Of a DNA stretch of 64,000 nucleotides, positions 23,101 through 38,100 are shown one piece after another; position 1 is the first letter of the stretch; the number at the start of each line of letters is the position of its first letter. Both the position numbers and the translations under genes were made by a program. The stretch is from the NCBI GenBank assembly GCA_005281725.1, contig SSBO01000012.1:19853060-19917059 (forward strand), read 5' to 3'. Source of the stretch: Wuchereria bancrofti. Taxonomy: Eukaryota > Nematoda > Chromadorea > Rhabditida > Onchocercidae. The notes under the pieces were generated by a model. That model searched no databases. It saw only the letters and a program-made list of their open reading frames with translations, and was not told where the DNA came from.

Positions 23101-26100
23101 GAGAGAGAATAATCTTGCAATTAATATCTATTTATCAAAAATTAGCAATGATTATTTCAAACTATAATACCAATTTTTATTTCTCCAAAATTCATTATAT
23201 TTTATCAAGGTGATATCTTTATATTCACACATGTCAAAGTAAACATTCGACTATTCAAAATTTATGGAATTTACTTTAACACTTTGTCAATTACTCGATT
23301 ATAAATAATCCTTAACCTTCCCTACCACAAGAAATAGACGGATTTGAAAAAGAGTTAAAGATAGAAGAAAAATTTCTTTGTTTTCTATAAATATTATCAA
23401 AATTCTTGAATAATTTTGTTCCATGCGAAGTATTGAGAAAATTAAACAAACTAAAAAACTATTTAGCTAAAGTTCAAAAAAAAAGAAAAAAAAAAACAGA
23501 AATTAATGACTACTCTAAAATATGACATTAATTTTCTTGCACTATATATTCCCAAATGAATCATTGATTCATATGTTTTTCTTTCCATTCGTCTTCCTAA
23601 AGCGTAATTTTCCATCATTTACCTTACTTCATTCAGATACTACTATGAACTGAGAACAATAATGAAATTTAGAAATTAAAATTAATATATCGATGCTATC
23701 ATAATTTGCATTGAATTCTAAAAATTCGTAATATTAATTATATGATTATTATTTTAGAAAAATATATGAAAAGCTATATTTGCTATTTAAAAAAGCATTC
23801 CAATCGGTAATAGTCATGCATAGCGTGCATTGTGAATATTCTTAATTTATAATGCAAAAGCTGCTATTATTAAGCAATCTATGCTTACATGCTTAATATT
23901 TATGAATAAAATTAAGGAATAAATATTAATTAATTAATTCAATAATTTCAGTTAACTAATTATAGTAATATGTTTGTTTTATTAGCATATATGCAATGAT
24001 TACATAAGTTTGCATCTCAAATGGGAAATCAATTTTTTTTTTCCGGTTTTTTCTTTTTTCCTTTTTCGTTTGTGAACACTTTTGCTGATGTAATACTGTT
24101 TGTACGGGATAAGTGATTACAAAGATACTGTTCCAAATACAATCTTATAAATTTAGTATGAGTATAATTAGGTAGAATAAGTATATCCGGTTCATAAGTA
24201 TATCCATAAATAAGTATAGAATTTCCGGTTTTCTCTAACCATTTTACGCACAGTAAAGATTTCTTCTCTGGCCAATTATAACTCGTTGTATGGCGACGTC
24301 GTTCAATTCTGTCGTTTCCATAACCTATTACGGCATGACTGAAAATGTAATATTTCGCTACGTAAGAACGTTCATTTAACCAAAGGCCCATTTATTATTA
24401 CTAATTAATTGAAATATCTCATAGTATTTTTTTTTTTTTTACTTATTAACCATTAACAAATCTGCATAAAAAAAAGTCCATTCAATTTGAATTTGTCTAC
24501 AGAGGGCTGTAAAATATAGTTAATTAAAAATCTAATTACATTTTTTTAGGAATATTTTTTATTGATTAATTCATTGCAAATAAATATCACCGATAAGGAT
24601 TTCTTCTATGGAAAATAGCTACGTATAAGTTATTATGATAAACGAGTGATGACCGTTTTATTTAATAAATTATAAAATACAAGATATAAAGAAAGTCCAT
24701 TACTATTTTCCACTTTTACTAGTAATAGTAATGCAATAATTAATCTCTTATTTTTTCATCTTTTTTGCCACCAGAACGATATTATTATTAACTGACTAAA
24801 ATATCAGATAATAATTTCAATTAATATGAATGCGCAAATCTAGAAGAATGTTCATATGTGAATAACTTGAAAAAATTAAGTAGAGTAACTCTTTTTTTTT
24901 TAAATTATCTAAAAATTTTATTTCATTTCATTTCGCATTTTCAGAGACCCATGAAATCAATTTGGGTAAAATTGTAATGTATCTAACTTGATGGAATTTG
25001 AATATTACGTAATGTGTGAATCATAATTAGCTGTGCAACGATCATGCAATTGACAGTTTTTTGAAAACGAAATATTAATGAAATTCTAGATGAAAATGCT
25101 AGGAAATTTTTGCACAAAAACATGCAAAAAAAGTAATATAATTAATGATAGTTAGTCATTGAAAATGAAAATATTTCAAAGCAACTTTTTGTTTTTGTTA
25201 GCAATCACAAAAACAAATAAAGATAAATTATGATAGAATAAGAATGAATTCCTTCTTTTTTTTCCTTTAAAACAATTCAAAAGTTAAAATATCGATTACT
25301 CAAGCAATAAATAAAATGTGCACTCTTATATGTATTCTTTATCACTTCTTTTCCCTATCAGTTAATTCAATCATTATCATTTATTTTATCTAATCAATAA
25401 TGCTCTTTTTCAATATTAAACAAAATTTTCTGTAGAAAGAAAGAGAGAGAGAGAGCAAAAAAAAAAAGAACAAGAAGATGAGATAACTTCAATCAATTAA
25501 TACAAATATTATTATTTTTTTTATCATTACCATATCTAATCAATATTGTTATCACCCAGTGTTAAATAAAGATTTCATATAAAAAGAAGAAAAATGACAC
25601 GATGATTGATTATTACTTTGGTGAATTAATTGTTGCCAGGTAAACACGCCACGTAGCCATTGAGCAACTTTCCGGTGTTGCAGCATAATGCCTCCACATG
25701 CATTGAATTAAGCGTGCAGCTGGTACACGTCTTCTAATTAAGTGTTTTTGACGTTGATGTTGTTGCACTTTTAAAGCAAATCCACTACCCAAAATACCCT
25801 ATAAAAAATTTCACATAACACTAATGAATTAATAAAAAAATTACCTATCTTTAATGTACAGATTATTACTGTTATTATTGTTACTATTCTTGTTTATTAT
25901 TATTGTTATTATTATCATTATTACTTGTAATCATTTATAAGAAATGCATTATGAGAAATTTTTAATTAAGGAGAATATGTATGTATAAATATTAGAAAAT
26001 TTCAAAATAAATTAGAAAAAAATTTAGTATTTCAACTACAAAAGAAATTTATTTATTTTACTGTGGAAAATCTACAGCAAAAATAATTCCTCTATTATTA

Positions 26101-29100
26101 TAAAATTAAAATTTTAGACATTCATTCGAAATTACAAAAATTCCTTTATTATAATGTGAAAAAATATTTATACTAATAATTTTGGAAATGAAAAAAAAAA
26201 AGCAAAACTTACAGCAGGAAGAGCAAAGAATGAAATGCCAAGAAGGGCGCAAAAAGCTGCAATCATTTTACCAGGCCATGTTTCTGGTGTTTTATCACCG
26301 TAACCAACAGTTGATAAAGTAATCTGTTAATAAACTTTATGTGTTAAATTATTAGTGGTTAAAAAGTTAGCTATTTGAGAGTTATAAAAAGAAAACTGAT
26401 TGATTGATATTTTAGTTTTGGTTTTGTTTTCAAGTAAGACAAATGTAATTTTATCTTTTTTTTATATAACTATTATAAATTTCAAAATTTCACACATGAT
26501 AAAAGGTAAGAAACTTACCACTCCCCACCAAAGAGCATCCGCAAATGTTGAATATTTCTCATTGGTACTCTTTTCACAAAGGTAAACAAGAAACGATGAA
26601 AAGATAAGTCCAAGAAAACCAATATACAAAGTTGTGAGCAATTCCTAAAACTATTTTTTTAAAAAAAAATAAGCAATAATTTTTGAAATGAAAATATTAG
26701 AAAATATTTCAAATTGACCACTTTTTATTTATTCGACTAAATTTTTTCAGAAGGGAAGGAAACAAAACTGGTTTTTGAATAACTGTGTAGAATTCCTAAC
26801 ATGTAATAAATTATTTGTTTTAATCTAACGAAATAGAATAAAGCATTTTCGCGTACGTGTTTACGCCACACTTTCATCTTATTCGTATAAAGTTTGAAAT
26901 AATGACGAATAATCTTTTCCAACTTGAATATTTAAATAGATAATAGATTTAATTTTTGAAAATATTCAAACTAAATGATTTGCATATCTTTTTACAATTA
27001 AGAAAATTTGCCAAACCTGACGATGAGCCCAAATGACAGAGCCCAGTAATTTCCATGTACCTGCTCGTCGATCTATGCGTAACATACGCAGAATTTGAAA
27101 AAACCTTAAGCCACGTATTGCTGATGCTGCAAATACCTGTAAATAAAAGTAAAACATTAAAATTTGAAGTATTACGCAGTTTAAAATATTTATAATAGGC
27201 AACAAGTTTCGTGCTATAAATTAAGCTTCCTTTTTTATAATTGGAAAAAAGGAAGGAAAAAGCGGATTTCCGGATTTGTTTTTCAATAATTTTTGAATTC
27301 ATTCAATTGGCAATTATATGGCTATTGAATAGGAATTGATATTTCATTTTTTTTTTTTTGTGAAAATTAAAATGCATGCTTTGAATATATATTTTAAATT
27401 AACAATTGATATATATTTTTTGAATTTTTCAAAAAAAGAAAAAGTTTGAAGAAACATTGCTTATAATTAGAATAAAAAGTTCAATCATTCAATGAATGTT
27501 ATACGGTAAAATATGAAATTAAACGGAACTACTGTAAATTATAATAAAATAATTAAAAATTTCAGTAAAAATTGAATTTTAATTAATGAATTGAAAAATA
27601 ATTGTAAAGCTAAAATTGGTTGCTTTTTTTTGGTGGGATTTTTTCCGGTTTTATATTTTCTTTTCTTCTTTTTTTTTGGAGCAAATTTTATGAAAAGGAA
27701 TATTAATGATTAATTCTTGGTAAACTTTGGAAGTCTTTTAGAAAAGTAATTCATTGGGACATATAATTAACCCTTAGTGATATTTAAATATAGCTCATTG
27801 GTTCAGCAAATGAGCTGGCTCATTCATTTTTTCTTTTTTTCAGAATCCATTGAAATTTGAAATGGTAGAAAAACGGAAGAAATTGAGTACAGTAGGTATT
27901 TTAACGAATATAATTAAACTAATAAATATGAACATAAAATTAATGTGTTCTATTTTCAAAAAAAAGAAAAAAAAAATTTCCGAATTATCTTTTTTGAAGC
28001 TTTGAAAGCTTTATTGTAATTCTTTTTTAAAAAAATGTAATTCTATTGTAATTCTTCTTAAAAAATGTAAGTATAAAATTGACATTTTTCGTTTTATGAA
28101 AAAACCTTTGAAAATTTTATTATTCCTTTCAATGCTTTCCTAATGGCTTTTGAAATTTAACCAAAGTATTATGTTTAAATTTTACTTAAATCAAAAAAGA
28201 TGAAACAATGATTTCATAATGATAATTTGTGCAATAAAATTTAATTCTGCTCTAATTATTTTACCATTAATTATTTTCTTTCATTACATCATTTCTTTTT
28301 CGCCCTTATTAAATGTCGGACAGATTATGATACTATGAAAAAACTATTCACAAATTCTTCTATTCTTATTAAGTTTATTTATTGACAAAATAAATTCAAA
28401 AAAATTCATTTTAACTTTTCATAAAAAAGAAGTAATTCGAAATATAGGAAATTGGTGAAATGGAATGAAAAGGTGGGAACATTTTCGAGAGCAGAAAATT
28501 AGAACTTTCGTTTAAGCATATGCAAATATTAATTATTTTTGCGCGACTAATTAAAACGAAAATGCTATAAAAATTAGGCATTTTGATTCGAAATTATCAC
28601 TCTGTGTTAAAATTTTACATAATATATGATTATCTTGGAGCAAATAAATGACTGTATCAGCGCAGATTTGAGAAAAAAGTACAATTTGCAAAAAATAACG
28701 TCAAAAGATGATGATATTTAAATTTGAGAAAAAAATTAAATTTTATTTTTCGTTTTTTGTACAATCATTAAATCAAAATTTTTGTAGTTAAATATTTTCC
28801 CCAAATGCCCCTAAATTTATTTTTATCAATAGCATCTTTTTTTTTTTTGTCATTATGATTCTGATTTTTTCAAGAAAAACACAAAAAGAAGAAGATTTGT
28901 GACAATTACCGCCGTATAAATATTTTTACTACAACAAAAACCTTTTTTTTTTGCTTCAATAATTTTTCATTTAAAAAAAGAGTAAAAAAACAAAAAATAC
29001 ACTCTTAACAAATACAATCTTTAATAGAATTGTATGCTTAGTAATATAACAGTGTTTTGCTTTGATCATTGATTTAACAAAAAAATATGCTTTAGTTTTT

Positions 29101-32100
29101 CTCTTAAATTTAACCTATTTTTATTTTTTGACAGTTTTTTCTCCTAATAAATTTAATAGGATTCTTTGTTTTATTATAATAAATTTGAGAGAAATTTCTG
29201 AAATTGAAAATAGAAATAATAAAGATTAAAACAAAAAAAAAGTGCTAAGTGAAATATAAAATACAAAGGAAATCTGAAAATAAGATTTCAATAATTAAAT
29301 AATTAGCTGTTTGGAATTGCTTCATAAATTAACAAATTAAAATAGTTTTTAAAAATGGTTGCATAATTTTAGCAGTATCAGGAAAAATCTTGGAAATAGA
29401 ATAATTAAATGTTTTCAAACTCAATTAATAATTTTCATTCGTTATTATTAAATGATAAAATGATATTTTTTTTTGTTTGTTATTTTCCTGTTTCTCTCAT
29501 CATCATATATTGTTGTGTATGTGAAACTAAAAATATTGAAAAAAGAAATTCCAAACTTAACTTTTTATAACATGTCTTTAGCTTATTCAATATTAATTTT
29601 GATATTTCTAATTTGATATTACAGTTATTTCAACTTAACTACTAACTTTTAATTTATAATTTACAATTTGTGTTTACCAAATTTGTTTGATTTTTGTTTT
29701 AATAATTAACAAAAATATCCTAATGACCAATCATTAGCAATAGCAATTAAAAATGAATGAAATTTAAACCTGTCCAGTTGCACCAATACATAGAACTATT
29801 ATTGATGCTGTAATAACAATAATATCTGAAAAAAAAAAAATCCATTTCTAAAAAAAAAAATATTAAATATTTTTTTATCTTTTTTATAAAGCTATAGTTT
29901 ATAAAAAATGATTTTAGCAATATTATGAAAAATGTTGAAAATTAAACAATTGAACGTTTTTAAATTTAATCTCTAATAATTTTCATGATATTTTTGTTAA
30001 ATGATAACATTTTTTCTTATTTATATCTGATAAATGTACATAATATTACATGCTTAAAATAAAATTTATCATTTTTAAAATCTTTCCGCAATTATTGCTT
30101 TATTATTATTATTATTAGTGTTATAGTGTTAGCAAAAAATGTTAACCAATAATGCAATAAGCAGAGGTAGCAAAACGTATACGGCCTGATATACCACGAT
30201 AACGTGAGCGACAACCGGATGACCAAACCCGAAATATATATTCCATCGCTAACCAAAATACAAACACTATTTCCTGAATATGTGTCATCATTAAATATTT
30301 GAACATATATTATTATTTCATAATACATTTAGAAAATGATAATGAATATGCAAATTTTCAAATCAGTTAATAATTCTATCATTAAATAATTAGGTGCTTA
30401 AAATTTTCATTCAATAGCATATTTATTGACAATTATAAATATGTAATAATTTAAACTAATTAATATTTCTTGTTTATTACTACAATTTTACAATTATCCT
30501 TATCTTATTGTATGTGTTGTTGAAACAAATATAAAAAATTCTCGCTGAAATTCTTTCTTGTTCCTTTCATAGTTGCAAAATTGCAAAACAAAAAAAAAAT
30601 CCGAAAGAAAGAAAAATCCGAAAAAAAAAACAGTAATATGTGAATTATAAGTTGAAATTACATTTTTTATCTATTTCATAATAAGCCAATTTATTTTCCA
30701 ATAAAAAATGAACGTACTATTTAATAAATTTTATACAAAAAATTAATTTAAAAAATTTAAAAAAAAAGACGAAAAAAACATACAATATAATAAAGTATTA
30801 GAGTTGCTTGCTCTTCAAAATCGGGCATCGTTGAGAAGACACTTAGTGCGAGACACATCAATACCATTATAAGTCTAAATAAGTTTACAAAGTATAGGAA
30901 ATAAATTTATTGAATTAAATAATGAGTTAATTTTGAATAATTATGGTAATCATACTATGCTTTTTTGAAAAAGTGCTCGAATTGTTTCTTTATGGAAAAT
31001 TGAAGAATTAAATCCATTTCAGTTTTATATTTGATAATGAAACAATCAAGCAATCAACTGCTAGAAGGATTTTGAAGCTTTCTTAACAAAAGCAACTAAC
31101 AAGATCTAAAAAACTGATAAGAAAAGAAACTAGCAGAAAACAAAATAAAACCTTTAAAAAAAAAAAAACAAAAAAAGACAAAAATTATCGAAACGTATAT
31201 ATTAGAGCAATAACATTATTATAAACAAAACTAAAAGAAAAGAATTATGAATACTTAAATAAAATGCCAGAAAATCAAAATAATAGTTCTGCCACTAAAA
31301 ACAATCAAATCATCGATACACAAAACAAACAAAACAAAAGCAAAAAATAAAATAAAATAAACGAAACTTGCTGAGGTATACAAAAAACATAAAAAAAGCA
31401 ATAAAAGAGCAAAAAAAATAAAACGGACTTCAAAATTATAAATAAAGATTTATTCGTCAAATTTTTATCCTTTTTTTTGTTTTTGTTAGATTTTTCATCA
31501 AAATTAATTTTGTCAAATTTCAACATTATTTATTGGGAAGTAGCCAATATGAAAAGAAAATGTATGATCGAAAAAGGTATCCAAAATTTGCTTGTGGTAC
31601 ACTTTGAACAGATAAACTCAACACAGAGGGAACATTTCAAAATATTTTCACATTTTTAACAAGAACAAAAAAGTGCATTTTATCAGTGCGATTATCAGTT
31701 AAGTAATACTTACTAATTACTATTAAAACAAAAATGTTCATATAAATTTACAAACTTATTGAAAATAGAAGTTTGAAAGGTTACAGCTTGATGGAATTTT
31801 GGATTAAAATTTAGGAAAATTTCATTTAATTTGAATAAATAAATAAATATTAAATATCAGTCGAAATTTTTTTTTTTAAATCATTTTTTCTACTATTATG
31901 TTTTCTACTATTATTTTTTTTCTACTATTTTTTCTGGAAAACAAAAGGAATGAGAAAATATGAAATGACATAATAAAATTATTTATAATTGAATTGACTA
32001 CTAATAAACAATCATTTCACTCAAATCGAATATAATAAGTAACTTTTAATTATTTTTATAAAATTCAAACAAACTTACACAGCAAAATGATAACCAGCAG

Positions 32101-35100
32101 CTTTCCAACCACGTGGTCGTTCCAAAAAATTATGCACCTTACATTGAACCCGTCGAAACCTCTGATCAGTGCTATAATTTTTATAAACCAACGGTTTACC
32201 CACTAATGACATCTTACGCGTTCTTGATAAACCAGAATAACACTGTAACTTTTTTTTTTTTTAATAATTAAAATTTTCTTTTTGAAATTTGAAAGAGTTC
32301 TGTAATATTGTAGATGAAATGTTTGATTATACAATAATTTTGTAATAGAATGCAAGCAATGAGATGTGAAAAACGAAAACTTTTTGATTAATTAGAATTT
32401 AAATGTATAACTTTAATTGATTAGATTTAAGTCTATTAATTCAAAACTTTTAGAGCTATTTTTGATACATCATTTCACTAAACTTTTTAATTTTAATTCT
32501 AAAATTTGTCATTTTTTTTTCTTTTTTACAAATAAAATCTTTGTATTTCTTTTAGTATTTTAAAAAATGTACAATTTTATCAATGAATATCATGAGAGAA
32601 TGATGGTATCTCCGTCAAAAGGAATGGAATAAAAATGAAAATTTCTTGCTGCAAATTCTCGAAATTAAAAACTCTTTTTTTTCTTACAACATAGTCGATA
32701 TATTCATTTCAGTAGTATCCTTTTTGCATGAAAATTTAAAAGATGTAAATAATTAAAAATAAATATAAATAACAAATATAAACAACAATTTTTAATTCTT
32801 GAATTTTTTATGACAAATTTTCTAAATACTTTGAGTTTTTAGCACGAATCACCTTTTTCCGATAGTGGAAAGATAACAAGCAAACAGTTTTTAGACATGT
32901 AAGCTTGCCTGCAAGATGCACATTAAGTTATAATTTAGCGAAGTTCTTCAATTGAAAACTTTTATTTCATTTTCGCATCCAAATATATGAAGCAGGAGAA
33001 AAAAAATGAGATAAAATGGAGAACAAAAGAAAAAAAAAACTGAAACGGAATAAGTGGATCGAAAAATGAACGGAACGAACGGATCGAAATTAAACGGAAC
33101 GCATTCAATATACATTTACGACTATACAACTATCATTTCACTTCTTTTTTTTATTTTTAATAGCTATAAATATATAACGTTTTTTGCTAAATACTAGAGT
33201 CGAAAGATAAAAATAAAAAATGGAATAAATTTTTAAAAATTACTTTTTAAAGAGTAAGAAATGATTGCACAAAGTAAAATAAGTCTAAAATATATAATAA
33301 TTTTGATGTTTTGCAAGTTACACATCCTTTAATTATTTATTAAAGGCAAAAAAAAAGCTTTTAAATTAAATGTCAAGAAGAGTTACGTCGTCGATCAGCC
33401 GTTAATGACGTAACATCGAAAAGAATGGGAGAAAAAAACTAAAATTTTTTTTCATTTTTTCACTTTTCATTTTTTTTTGGAATTACTTCTCAAAAACGAC
33501 GAATAGAAAGCAACGTATAAAGTTCTTGTAAGAATTTTTGATGAAAACAATTCATTATGGATAATTAATTAGTAAAACAATTTAATTCGCAAGAAATTAT
33601 GCATTTTTTTTCTGTAAATAATTTTCTTTTATATTCTTTTTTTCCTCTTAGATGGAGGAATTAGAGGTAATTCAAGCAATGAAAAAACCTAAAATTTTGC
33701 TTGAAGAATGTTGCAATTAAAACTGATATTATAAATTTTATGTAAATTATTTGAAAAAAATGAATTAGGAAAAAAAGAAAAACCAGAAATGTTGTTGTTT
33801 TTGTTAGCACACTGCCTTCGTTTTTTTTCTTGGATTACATTTGAATATAATTCAAATTTAACAATAATAAGTAACGATTGCAAATATTTGAAACGATTCT
33901 TGTATTACTTAATCAGTTAATAATAATATATTATTTAAATGTATTGTTTAAATTACGAACAATTAGAAAATAATTTTAACATTTTCTTTACTAATTTATC
34001 TCTAATTATGAACTTTAACGTTATAAAATCATAGGAAAATGCATAGAAAACATTTGTGGATGGTTGCACTTTTTTAAAACTAATATTGACAATTATTATA
34101 CCTAAAAATTTATACTTATTTTATGTTTAGCAAGAAAAAAAGGATGGAGAATCTTTTTTTTTTGGTTTTTATTTTTTGAAATCAGATCATTGAAATTTTG
34201 CAATGATTTTGAAATTTCTAATAAATTGCTGTTAAGTTCTAAATTAAAATCAATTATTGATCGTGAACTTTGGTCAGATAGGAAAAAAAAGATGTAAAAA
34301 ACGTTTTTGTTGTTCACAATAAACATCACCAATATCAGGAATATTTTTTGTTGTAACTGATAATGATTGATAATAACAGACCTCAGTAGTTGAGATGGGT
34401 CCAGCTGTAGTAGATAATTCGTCTTGAAAAAAAACTCGTCGATCGCTATTAATACCAGTACTAGTTGATGGTATCACAGTTTGTTGTATTGCATTATCAG
34501 TATCTATTGCATCATTTGTGATAACAGCATTATTACCAATTGCTAATTTATATTGTGATTGTTGCTTTTGTTGTTGATGCTGTGATCGAAGATGACAAAT
34601 GGATGATGCTGATATTGTTGGTGATGTTGCTGATAAATTTCCGGCCACATATGTTGTTCCTAAGTTCTAAAAAAAAAAAAGAAAAAAGAGAAAGGAATGG
34701 TTATAAATTAAATTAAAATTTTCCAATACCAAATTTACGTTAGAAAAGAAAAAACTACCTAGAAAAGAAGAAAGTACGCTATAGTGAAAAATTAAATTAT
34801 TTTTCCTATCATAATTATATTTCATAAAACTTATAAAATATGATAAATATTTGTGAAAAAGCTTTTTTTTGAATTTAATAAGAAAAAGAAAATTTGATGC
34901 TAGAAAATTAAAAAATTGAATAACTATTCTTGTTCAATCAATTAGTTTAATTAATTAAATAAATGGTTTTATTAGAAATTTTAAGTGCCATACATTTTAT
35001 TTGTTGATGCTTCAGATTACTAACATTGCAATGAGTTAAAATAATATTAAATAATTTATCAAAAATAATTTGTTAGGTTAATTTATTTAAAATTGATTTA

Positions 35101-38100
35101 AAGTAATACTGTGGTAAAGTAACGAGAATACAGTAATGTTATTGCATGAAGTGGTCGATATCAAATCAACGAAACAACCAAGAATTTTGTAGTAATGTCG
35201 TTCTCATAGTAATAATGCATGAACGTTGCTAAAAATTTCAAATCTAATTGTTGATTTTACTACATTTAATACTTTATTACAATGTAATATTAAGAAAGTA
35301 TGAAGTTTAATGCTAAAATTGAATTTCTGCAATATTAGATTTACGCATAAATATTGACATGTTATTTCACAATAATTTATTGCAAGCGTAAAATCTAATA
35401 GTTGATTAGTGACAGAATATGTCTTAAGAAGTTCAAATGTTAATTCTTCAAATTAAGTTTTTATCATGTTAAATTGCAAAATATTATGAAAAGAATAATT
35501 TTGAATTAATGTTTATCAATCATTTTATTATATCTTCTCCATTAGTATTTAAAAAGCCAACAGGTAGAGTTACGATAAAAGCTAATTTACATGTACGAAT
35601 AATTTGATACATTTGCTAATTTGTAAAGCATTAACGAAAAGTCTATTTTCATTGGTTTTATTTTCGAAATCTTTATTATTTTTTTTTAAAGGAGGAATGA
35701 AATAAGAAAAAAAGTGATGGAATAAAAAAGCTCGATAAATTATCTATTAACATGTATCGTAATTGCATTCGATGAATTTTATTATTTGATAATTCATTCA
35801 TTCATTCATTCATTCATTCATTCATTCATTCATTCATTCATTCATTCATTCATTCATTCATTCATTCATTCATTCATTCATTCATTCATTCATTCATTCA
35901 TTCATTCATTCATTCATTCATTCATTCATTCATTCATTCATTCATTCATTCATTCATTCATTCATTCATTCATTCATTCATTCATTCATTCATTCATTCA
36001 TTCATTCATTCATTCATTCATTCATCATTCATTCATTCATTCATTCATTCATTCATTCATTCATTCATTCATTCATTCATTCATTCATTCATTCATTCAT
36101 TCATTCATTCATTCATTCATTCATTCATTCATTCATTCATTCATTCATTCATTCATTCATTCATTCATTCATTCATTCATTCATTCATTCATTCATTATT
36201 CATTCATTCATTCATTCATTCATTCATTCATTCATTCATTCATTCATTCATTCATTCATTCATTCATTCATTCATTCATTCATTCATTCATTCATTCATT
36301 CATTCATTCATTCATTCATTCATTCATTCATTCATTCATTCATTCATTCATTCATTCATTCATTCATTCATTCATTCATTCATTCATTCATTCATTCATT
36401 CATTCATTCATTCATTCATTCATTCATTCAATTCATTCAATTCATTCAATTCATTCATACCATGAAATTAATACATCCTATGAATGAAGTGGTGAAACAA
36501 ACAACAAACATTTTTAGCCTTATTAAAAATTAAAGAATATTCCCATGGAAACGGTATGAACGGGGAGGCGCGGGAGGGGACAAGAAGTGATGTCAATGAG
36601 TTCTCTCTGTAAAAAGACATTATTGATGATTAAGTGAACACCATCAAATTATATATTAAAATACAAAGAAAAAAGAAAAATCAATCAGTGATTTCAAGCA
36701 TACATTTCATTCGTTTCTTCTTTTTTTCCCACTTTCCCGACTTTCGCGTTCTTCTCGCCTTCCAATATAATTAAATCTCAGTACATTGATGGAAAAATTA
36801 CGTAGATTAAGTGAACAAATATTTTAGCTTAAAAATAATTCAGAGCAAGAAAAAAGATTTTTAAATTAATTTTCTAAAATCTTCAAAAAAAAGAAAAACT
36901 AAATCATTCATCATTTTGAAATTTTTCTAATCCAATATATTTTATGTTAAAAAAATCTATTTTTTCTTTTCAAGTTAAAAAATAAAAAGGCCAAAAAAAA
37001 AAGAAATTTGTCTTTCATTAAGTACTATTCATAAGCGATATGTAACTCATTTTTCTTCTTTCATCTTTTTTCTCTCATTTGGTAAATCAAAAATTTGTCA
37101 TTAATAATTGGAAATAAAATGTAAAAAATTTAGAGCGATTAAATTTTTGACTCACTAAGAAGTACTGCAGCGATTATTAGCAATTTTTAGGTATAGAAGG
37201 GGAAAAAATCTTTCACAGTTTTGTTAAAATTACAAATGTTAATAATGCATGAGCAATATTTTTGAAATAAATATTCAAATACATTTAAATATTGTTTTAA
37301 AATAAATCCTATGCTTAACTAGATATTCCAAAATAGAAATAGCTAATTATATGAATGAAATTCGTAGTAAAAATAAGAAAAATTGGGATGACGTTTGGAA
37401 AAAGGAAAAATTTTTTAATTTATAAAATTTCGATGCGCACAGTTTTTTTTGGCATTCTTTTTTTAAATTAAAAAATAAAAATATTTTCATAGTTAAGCAA
37501 AGATGTTTACTAGTCTTTTCCTGGTACTACCTCTCAGCTTAACTAATTAGCTGACAATAATATGAAACAATAAGCAGATTGAAAGTAGCTTTCTTTTTAT
37601 CCTATGAAGCATTTGTTTTTCAATTGCCTACAGCAATTTTTCAATTTACTTTTTGTACTTTGCTTTATTATCTTTATAGAGATTGTTTTAAAAATAGAAA
37701 ATAATTTTTTTTTTTGGGAGCAGTAATTTTTTTTTGACATTTTTTAGAAAAATAGAGTGGAAAATTTCCGAAAAATAAAATATACGCACATAATTTATTG
37801 AATTTAGATAGGATAATTTGACTATTTTACTGGGCATTTAACATAAAACTGAATTTAGCATTTAGCATAGAAATTAGCATAGAACAAACTATTTAGTTCA
37901 AAATTGATAAGAATGACATAAGACTAAATATCATGGCGCCAAACGTAAGAATGTCATTAACGATAATTAAGATTCATAAGTGACGGATATCATTAATATA
38001 TCACTTTTCATTTATATAGCAAAAAGTGTTGTTTTATGTGCCGAAGAAATAATTTCGTAATTCAAATTTTTTTTTAATTAATTGAATTTGGTCTAAATAT

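Noticed and set aside
26949..27302. 117-residue minus-strand frame
   Set aside because: It reads the KCNQ S4 exon in the wrong frame; the correct frame gives the S4 arginine ladder.
35786..36487. 233-residue open frame made of repeated FIHS
   Set aside because: It is the translation of the (ATTC)n array, which is open in every frame without a stop; no coding evidence.
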